From Gimesia alba (lineage in GTDB: Bacteria; Planctomycetota; Planctomycetia; Planctomycetales; Planctomycetaceae): 64,000 nucleotides of DNA. The notes beneath the pieces are model-generated. The model saw nothing but the letters and a program-made list of their open reading frames with translations, did no database searches and was not told where the DNA came from. This document shows positions 56,887-64,000 of this stretch, one piece after another (the first letter of the stretch is position 1; the number at the start of each line of letters is the position of its first letter). The translations under genes were made by a program, and so were the position numbers. The stretch is from NCBI RefSeq assembly GCF_007744675.1, contig NZ_CP036269.1:5683546-5747545 (forward strand). The letters run 5' to 3'.

Positions 56887-57266
56887 GTTGCACGATCCAA
56901 TCAAGGGGTAACGAAGCGGGAATACAATCGACGGGATTGTAATGAAGTGAATGCGAAACGGAAAAACCCAACCAGCAGCATATCAAAAATTTCACAAAAT
57001 GCCTCTTCCCACGACACAACACAGCGACAATATGTTCGCAATTCTGAAATCAGGGCTCGGCTACTACTGCCTCTCAAAGTGTTCATTTTAACATATCTTC
57101 AAATCTCATCTGGACCTGAATTCGTTTTCTTAGTTTAATTCGCGTTTTCCATCAGAGTGCCTCTTTGTCACCAGACTGAGTGGACACGGAAATCTGCAAC
57201 TGAACCAGGAACACAAGTTGTTTCCTGGATATGACTTAACAACACACGCCTTACCTCAAAACCAGA
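56887..57266. other. Divergent spacer between exporter genes
   Basis: About 380 bp between the MATE gene (minus) and the ABC exporter gene (plus). The sequence is AT-rich in the middle, as expected for promoters. No repeat, terminator or RNA gene was seen, and short ORFs on both strands show no coding character. Confidence 0.5.
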
Positions 57267-59357
57267 GTGAATCCTGTGAACAGCCTTACGAGAATCTTGC
57301 ACTATGTCTGGCCTTACCGTCGGCGCCTGGTTGCCTCTTTCTTTTTCGCAATTCTGGTAGCCATTCTCTGGGGGGCAAATCTCTCCGTCACATTTCTGGT
57401 TGTGAAAGTCTTGTTGCAAGGGGAAAGTCTGAGTGGTTATGTCCAAAATGAAGTGATTGCGACAGAAGACGAGATTCAGAAAAAACAGGATGTTCTGAAA
57501 GACCTTGCCAATTCGATTCATTTACAAAACGCAAAAGAAAATCAGCCAGACAACGCCGCGCACGACGAATTAACACAAACGGATCTGGCAGCCGCACCCG
57601 TCAATTTATTGAGCGAGCATTCCCGACAACAACGCAAACTCAGTAATGCTTCGCGCAAACTTTTAGCGCTCAAATGGATTCAGTCGAAAATTCTCAGTCA
57701 CGTTCCTGATGACCAGTTTGATACGTTCGTGCTGATCCTGGGACTACTATTAATCACGACACTCATAAAAGGCATCTGCATCTTTACGCAAGACGTCATG
57801 GTTGGTGGCGTCGTCGAGCTGGTCACGATGTCGATTCGTAAAGAATGTTTTCGCAAAGCGCTGGATCTCGATTATCAAAGTATTTCCGATGAGGGGACCG
57901 CATCGCTCATGTCGCGTTTCACGTTTGACATGCAGCAGCTTTCCCAAGGCCTGACCCTGATGGGTGGCAAAATTATACGTGAACCACTTAAAGCGTTGGC
58001 CTGTGTGATCTTTGCATTTATGGTCAACTGGCGACTGACGTTGCTCTCGTTTGTCTTTGCGCCGCTGATCGCGATTGTGTTTTACAAAATCGGGAAAACA
58101 CTGAAACATGCTAGCCAGAAAATGATGGAAAGCATGTCGCGGATCTATAAAACACTGGAAGAATCGTTTGATAGTTCAAAAGTCATCATCGCCTTTAATG
58201 GCGCCCGCAAACACCGCAATCGATTCCATCATGAGAATAAAGAGTTTTTCAAGAAAGCCTTGCGCATCCTGCGGATCGATTCCTTAACGAGTCCGACCAC
58301 GGAAATGTTAGGCCTGATGGCGATTTTCATCGCGCTCATCCCCGGTTCCTATCTCGTCTTACGTGGAAAAACAGAAATCTGGGGCATTCAACTGGCCTCA
58401 GCACCAATGGATATCGCTACCCTCTCTATGATGTATGCTTTACTGGCGGGAATTTCCGATCCTGCTCGAAAAATGTCATCAGTCTATTCAAAACTAAAAA
58501 AGACCGTCGCGGCTCTCGAACGGATCTTCACGATTATCGATCGCGAATCACTGGTTAAAGAAGCGGAAAACCCTGAACGTTTTCCTGCAAAACTGGATAC
58601 CATCCGGTTCAACAAAATCGACTTTACTTACGCACAACGCAAAGAGTCTACCAGAAACAATGAGCCGATTCTGGATGGCGTCAATCTGGAAATTGGCGCA
58701 GGAGAAGTCGTTCTGGTGGTCGGAGAAAATGGCTCCGGCAAATCGACGTTGGTGAATCTGCTCCCCCGGTTCTATGACCCGGATAAAGGGAATATCTTTG
58801 TCAACGAAATTGATATTCGCGATATTCGCTTGAAAGAACTGCGCAATCATATCGGTGTTGTCTCGCAGGAAACGATGCTGTTTGATGATTCAATCCTGGA
58901 AAATATCCGCTACGGTCGGCCTTCTGCCAGTCGTCTGGAAATTGAATCCGTTGCTAAAAAATCACATGTGCTGCAATTCGCTGAGCAACTTCCCGATGGG
59001 CTGCTATATAACGTGGGCGAAAAGGGACATGAACTCTCCGGCGGCCAACGACAACGCATCGCACTGGCACGAGCGATTCTGCGTGACCCGGAAATTCTGA
59101 TTCTCGACGAAGCCACGTCCGCCATCGACTCTCAAAGCGAAATCCTGATCCACAAAGCATTGAAGGATTTTGCCCCGGGACGAACGGTGTTCATTATCAC
59201 TCACTCGGTCGGCCAGAGCCTACTCGAATTTGCAACCCGGATTGTTGTTATGGACTCTGGTAAAGTCGTCGCAACAGGTCCCCACAGTACACTGGTTGAA
59301 ACCTGTCCAATCTATCAGAATCTGCTGAGTGCACAGGTCCGTCAACGTTCTGCTTAA
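57267..59357 (+). CDS. MsbA-like ABC exporter (fused permease and ATPase)
   Basis: A 696-residue half-transporter (GTG start). The first membrane helix (SFFFAILVAILWGANLSVTF) is followed by a large hydrophilic insert (about 50-150, including DEIQKKQDVLKDLANSIHLQ) before the second helix, so it is about 100 residues longer than usual MsbA. The ATPase domain has Walker A GENGSGKSTLVNLL, Q-loop VSQETMLFDD, signature LSGGQRQRIALARA, Walker B ILILDEATSAID and the switch His in ITHSVGQ. It would act as a homodimer, exporting a lipid or lipophilic compound. The substrate is unknown. Confidence 0.92.
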   Translation: MNPVNSLTRILHYVWPYRRRLVASFFFAILVAILWGANLSVTFLVVKVLLQGESLSGYVQNEVIATEDEIQKKQDVLKDLANSIHLQNAKENQPDNAAHDELTQTDLAAAPVNLLSEHSRQQRKLSNASRKLLALKWIQSKILSHVPDDQFDTFVLILGLLLITTLIKGICIFTQDVMVGGVVELVTMSIRKECFRKALDLDYQSISDEGTASLMSRFTFDMQQLSQGLTLMGGKIIREPLKALACVIFAFMVNWRLTLLSFVFAPLIAIVFYKIGKTLKHASQKMMESMSRIYKTLEESFDSSKVIIAFNGARKHRNRFHHENKEFFKKALRILRIDSLTSPTTEMLGLMAIFIALIPGSYLVLRGKTEIWGIQLASAPMDIATLSMMYALLAGISDPARKMSSVYSKLKKTVAALERIFTIIDRESLVKEAENPERFPAKLDTIRFNKIDFTYAQRKESTRNNEPILDGVNLEIGAGEVVLVVGENGSGKSTLVNLLPRFYDPDKGNIFVNEIDIRDIRLKELRNHIGVVSQETMLFDDSILENIRYGRPSASRLEIESVAKKSHVLQFAEQLPDGLLYNVGEKGHELSGGQRQRIALARAILRDPEILILDEATSAIDSQSEILIHKALKDFAPGRTVFIITHSVGQSLLEFATRIVVMDSGKVVATGPHSTLVETCPIYQNLLSAQVRQRSA

Positions 59358-59525
59358 CGAGTTTTGAACCAGACTTGGCGAATCACCGTACGTTCCCGAG
59401 TCCGATTTCAGTACAAATCTCGACGCCCGGATCAGATCCTGTTATGATAATCGCGCCTCAGGTAAATCCTGAGTTTCGTAGCAGTTCTTCCTATGCCCTC
59501 TGGTATCAATAAGGAAATGGAAATC

Positions 59526-60128
59526 ATGAAATCGACGCTCGCTACTGTATTCATCGTTTTGTTTGTTGCCTGTATTCTTAAGTTTGATTCGCCCGTGTCT
59601 ACTCAAACTCAAGTCAACGCCCAGACGCCTGAAAGCGCTGAGCAAGACCCGCTCTTTGACGCGATTCAACAATTCATGGAACACAGGGCAGACAGAGAAC
59701 AACATTCTGACAGACGAGAACCCGAATCAGAACTGCTCCTCGCCGAACGCCCCCATGACGCCGATCATCGACGGGAAGAGGAGCGGCACCGGGAAGCAAT
59801 GAGAGAGCGAGAACACCAACTCCAACAGCACAAACATCGGATCGAAAACATGCACGTCGCAGCCCGCCACTTGGAAGAAGCGGGCATGCATGATATGGCT
59901 CGTCAGATCCACCGCGAGGCGAAAGAGCAGGAGCACCATCTGCACGCACAGATCGAACGTGACAGACATCATGAACACCATCCCCCCGCGCATCAGGAAC
60001 TTCACGAATTACTGCATCAACTGAGAAACGAAGTGCGGGAACTGAAACAGGAAGTACGCGAACTTCGGGAAATCGTTGTGGACAAACACCACAAACCGGA
60101 AATCGAAGAAGAGCAGCTCTTACGCTAA
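59526..60128 (+). CDS. His-rich coiled-coil exported protein
   Basis: A 200-residue protein with a signal sequence (TLATVFIVLFVACILKF). The mature part is very rich in His, Glu and Arg (REREHQLQQHKHRIENMHVA, ERDRHHEHHPPAHQELHELL) and ends with a leucine-heptad coiled coil (LRNEVRELKQEVRELREIVV). I know no family; dense His could bind metals such as Ni, Zn or Cu. AAGGA at 59511-59515 supports the ATG at 59526 over an in-frame ATG at 59493. It is followed by a strong terminator. Confidence 0.72.
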   Translation: MKSTLATVFIVLFVACILKFDSPVSTQTQVNAQTPESAEQDPLFDAIQQFMEHRADREQHSDRREPESELLLAERPHDADHRREEERHREAMREREHQLQQHKHRIENMHVAARHLEEAGMHDMARQIHREAKEQEHHLHAQIERDRHHEHHPPAHQELHELLHQLRNEVRELKQEVRELREIVVDKHHKPEIEEEQLLR

Positions 60129-60187
60129 ACTGAGCCAGGTAGAATCGAAATCAACATTTGCACCATGTACCCTCACACAGTAACATG

Positions 60188-60223
60188 AAGCACTGGGTTA
60201 AATTTGCCCAGTGCTTTTCTTTT
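60188..60223 (+). terminator. Intrinsic terminator after the His-rich gene
   Basis: AAGCACTGGG (60188-60197) pairs perfectly with CCCAGTGCTT (60207-60216) around a 9-nt loop, followed by TTCTTTT. Confidence 0.9.
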
Positions 60224-60258
60224 GTAACTGATGGTCTACCAGCCAAAGATTTCGTTTG

Positions 60259-62928
60259 ATGATTGATCCACTAACGATCAAATGCCCTCATTGCAGGGCC
60301 ACGATAAAGCTCAAAAGCAAATCCGCTTTCGGAAAAAAAATGTCCTGCCCGAAATGCGAAACCCCTTTTGCGATTCCCAGGCCTGCCACCATTAAAGCTG
60401 CTACCGACAGAAAGAAAGCAAAGCCGGCCACTCCCCCAATCAGCTACGAACCCAGGTTCTCGCTCGCCGATTATGGGCTCTCTCCTGCACTGATCGGGCT
60501 ATTTCTCGTTTTGCTTGGGTTGAACCTGGTGTTGTTTCTCCTGCAATCCAGTTTGATCTTCTTTGCCTTTATCTTGTCTGTGCTGATTGCGATGGGATGT
60601 TTGATTGCTGGCGGGTTAGCACTCTTATCCGAAGCCGGCAGGGAAAGCAGCACGGAACATCTGCTTTGCCTGGTCATTCCATTCTACATTATCTACTACG
60701 GAATTTCCCGTTTTGAAGAAACAAAGCGAGAAACAGGAGTCATTGCCGGCAGCGTGATATTAATCATGGTTTCATATTTGTTTACATTTTCATTTCGTTC
60801 ATCTCCCTCCCAAAACGCCGAGGCACAAAATCCAGACCTGCCCCCAGAACTGGTGAAAGACATTGAAAAACATCGTGAAATTAATGAAAAACTTCTTGAA
60901 AACATAAAGCAAAAGCCAGATACCAATCCACATGATTTGATAAAACCGGGACGTCTTCCAGGTTCAAAATTTGATTTGTCGGATGCGAAGCCGGTTCTCA
61001 TGAGCTGGCCGACAGCAGGCGTCAGAGGTTCCAATACGTACCTTGAAACAGAGACCGGCTCGATTGCCAATGTATATGAGGTGACAAGCTCAGCCTTCTC
61101 CCCTGGTAAACCGCCTGCGAACAGCAAGATGAAATTCCGAGTTTACCTTCCCCCCGGTATTGATCCGGCATCACCTGTCCCCTGTGTGATTATTCCCCCC
61201 GCTGGTTCTAATCTTCTGAGTGGCATGGAGATTGATCCTCCCGACCTGATTCCGAACCCGGAACACGAACCCTACATCAAAGCCGGTTTTGCTGTCGTCA
61301 CCTTTTCCATTGATGGGCCTCTCTTGAAAGGAGAAGAATCGAATAATATCGATTTGCGAAATGCCTACGAAGCATTTCAAAACAGCAAGGCGGGGCTGGT
61401 AAACTGTCTCCGCGCCTTTCTCGAAACACAGGCCGTGATACCGGGAATCGACAAGAACAAAGTCTTCATCGCAGGGCACAGTTCTGCCGGCACGTTGTCT
61501 CTCCTGTTTGCCGAACATTACCCCCAGATAAAAGGCTGTCTGGCTTATGCACCTTCGGTTGATCTGGAAAATAATTTCAAACCACATCTCGCTGAAATCA
61601 AACAACTTCTTCCGGGGGTCGAAGACTTCATCAAAAAAAGTTCTCCGAAGACGCATATCACCAGCCTGACTTGTCCCGTATTTTTATTTCATGCCCGGCA
61701 GGACCAGGTAACTTCATTTGCAGATACCCAAAACTTTGCCAATCAGCTAAAGCGACAAGGCACTGATGTAGAATTTGTCGTCGGCACTGGTGGAGATCAT
61801 TACCAGAGCATGATTTCAGAAGGACTTCCCCAGGGAATTGAATGGATTAAAAAAATTGTTGCGAAGACCAAGCCCTCATCACCAAACTCAAAAATGGCTG
61901 GTACCACAGGTAACCCTGCCGTTCCCACACCGACTCCATTTCAGATGGATCTCAATCGACACAAGGTGAAATTGAAAGTCATTGGCTTCGATGATTTTTA
62001 TACGAAAGCAATTCAATCGAAACCCGATTTCTGGAAGAAATCGATTGAATCAAAAGTCCAATCAGGCCTGAAAGAGATTGTGCCCCAATACGTCAAAGAG
62101 TCTATCAATCTTGATCTAACGGAGATGACTCTCAGTTTTCAGTATTTGGGAGATCTCCCCGCAGACATCGCTCAGAAATTTGCTGACAATAGACTTACTC
62201 GAGCTGTGAAGCTCGACGGCCAGACACTGTCTATCTCACAGATCAATAATAATCCGAACACTCGGATCATGGATGATAATTTCCTGACCTTTCGGATCCG
62301 ATCATTGATTAAAGGCAGATTCAACAGAAATGCTTCACCCCAAATTGCCGAAGTCAATCTCAAACAAATTGATCGCTACGTACCCGATTCCTTAGTGATT
62401 AACTATGACAAAAAATGGGTTAACATCAAACTAAAAGGCATCGGGGATAAATCAGAGATTCAGCGGAAAGTAATCCAGGCATTATTCACTGCCGGCCTGA
62501 TTGTGACTGCCGAAAAGATAGACCTCACGGATGCTGATCTGGCAATGAATGGTGCTGCAGGAGCCTCCAGTCCCAAATCAAACACACCTCGTTCCACTCA
62601 ACCAGTGACAGGAAAACCCGCTTCCACAACCAGACAGAAATATGTTATCCAATACGGTGTGTATAGCGGTAAGAACGCGAAAGCATCAGCACAGCGCAGC
62701 TTGAAAGGCTTCGTCTGGGTCGAGCAGTCTTCATTTCAGTTTAATCCGTACCGAAAAGAGATCTCGTTTATCAATCGAAGTGCCGTCGACAACGGTGCGC
62801 TGGAACGCGCTTTAACGCGTAATAAATTCTATCAGCTCAAGATCACGCAAGAAGCGATCCCCGAAGAGAAATTAGACGCGGAAAAATCAGAATCAGAAAA
62901 AAACGAAACAAAAGTCAGTACTGAATAA
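60259..62928 (+). CDS. Multidomain membrane protein: zinc ribbon, TM segments, serine hydrolase, extra C-terminal domains
   Basis: An 889-residue protein. An N-terminal zinc ribbon (CPHCRATIKL, MSCPKCETPFAIP) is followed by about four hydrophobic segments (about 70-190). Then comes an alpha/beta-hydrolase domain (about 285-540) with the nucleophile elbow AGHSSAGTLSLLFA (GxSxG), acid in FHARQDQVTSF and His in GGDHYQSM, so the catalytic triad looks complete. The C-terminal 330 residues are two or more unknown alpha/beta modules, each resembling the pattern VIQALFTAGLIVTAEKIDL. The ATG at 60259 is preferred to a TTG one codon upstream. Probably a membrane-anchored esterase or peptidase; substrate unknown. 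Confidence 0.82.
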   Translation: MIDPLTIKCPHCRATIKLKSKSAFGKKMSCPKCETPFAIPRPATIKAATDRKKAKPATPPISYEPRFSLADYGLSPALIGLFLVLLGLNLVLFLLQSSLIFFAFILSVLIAMGCLIAGGLALLSEAGRESSTEHLLCLVIPFYIIYYGISRFEETKRETGVIAGSVILIMVSYLFTFSFRSSPSQNAEAQNPDLPPELVKDIEKHREINEKLLENIKQKPDTNPHDLIKPGRLPGSKFDLSDAKPVLMSWPTAGVRGSNTYLETETGSIANVYEVTSSAFSPGKPPANSKMKFRVYLPPGIDPASPVPCVIIPPAGSNLLSGMEIDPPDLIPNPEHEPYIKAGFAVVTFSIDGPLLKGEESNNIDLRNAYEAFQNSKAGLVNCLRAFLETQAVIPGIDKNKVFIAGHSSAGTLSLLFAEHYPQIKGCLAYAPSVDLENNFKPHLAEIKQLLPGVEDFIKKSSPKTHITSLTCPVFLFHARQDQVTSFADTQNFANQLKRQGTDVEFVVGTGGDHYQSMISEGLPQGIEWIKKIVAKTKPSSPNSKMAGTTGNPAVPTPTPFQMDLNRHKVKLKVIGFDDFYTKAIQSKPDFWKKSIESKVQSGLKEIVPQYVKESINLDLTEMTLSFQYLGDLPADIAQKFADNRLTRAVKLDGQTLSISQINNNPNTRIMDDNFLTFRIRSLIKGRFNRNASPQIAEVNLKQIDRYVPDSLVINYDKKWVNIKLKGIGDKSEIQRKVIQALFTAGLIVTAEKIDLTDADLAMNGAAGASSPKSNTPRSTQPVTGKPASTTRQKYVIQYGVYSGKNAKASAQRSLKGFVWVEQSSFQFNPYRKEISFINRSAVDNGALERALTRNKFYQLKITQEAIPEEKLDAEKSESEKNETKVSTE

Positions 62929-62961
62929 ACTGGCTTTCGCTTTCGAGGTCATTTTTTCGGA

Positions 62962-64000
<1,039 letters not shown>

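Overview
The window looks like chromosomal DNA of a planctomycete, probably a Gimesia- or Rubinisphaera-like member of the Planctomycetaceae. The basis is the mix of protein families: a DUF1559 pilin-like protein, cytochromes carrying the Pirellula/Verrucomicrobium-type heme domain, a DUF1080 protein, several zinc-ribbon plus transmembrane proteins, and a HAAS-like/PadR locus. Genes are loosely packed, use both strands, and are separated by repeat-bearing spacers. No tRNA, rRNA, CRISPR array, phage or transposase gene was found. The taxon is an inference from gene content; no database search was possible.

Region by region. 1-5.4 kb: the tail of an unrecognised gene, a stand-alone hemP, a DUF1559 pilin-like protein, murJ with a small unknown gene, and holA. 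5.5-15.7 kb: a degenerate phosphohexomutase-like gene followed by hemW, a zinc-ribbon membrane protein, a large propeller/triheme cytochrome, priA and nadD. 16-21.8 kb: a five-gene same-strand run (iron alcohol dehydrogenase, PQQ-like propeller, HemN-family radical SAM enzyme, DUF98 chorismate-lyase-like protein, flavin-dependent-halogenase-like enzyme) that reads as a candidate small-molecule pathway for a (halo)hydroxybenzoate-type product. 21.8-24.2 kb: a repeat-rich spacer and a DUF1080 protein. 24.2-30.2 kb: two unknown membrane proteins joined by a 41-codon ORF, folE2, and a TPR protein. 30.8-40.9 kb: a Cys/Gly-rich secreted protein, polX, a Ycf46-like AAA ATPase, a small secreted protein, and a 1408-residue pentaheme protein. 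40.9-48.7 kb: the most striking locus, a PadR regulator followed by five tandem paralogs. Each has a nearly invariant cytosolic HAAS-like N-terminus, one membrane span and a divergent exported domain. 48.7-64 kb: a second repeat-rich spacer, an M20 peptidase, a gluconolactonase-like protein, an sucB-lpdA-lipoate ligase operon, a MATE exporter, an MsbA-like ABC exporter, a His-rich coiled-coil protein, a multidomain serine hydrolase, and a partial TolB-like propeller.

The spacers at 22, 35.5 and 49 kb share a family of dispersed structured repeats, some with compensatory stem changes. The strongest leads for something undescribed are the PadR/five-paralog array, the DUF98-halogenase-radical SAM run, and the covarying intergenic hairpins.
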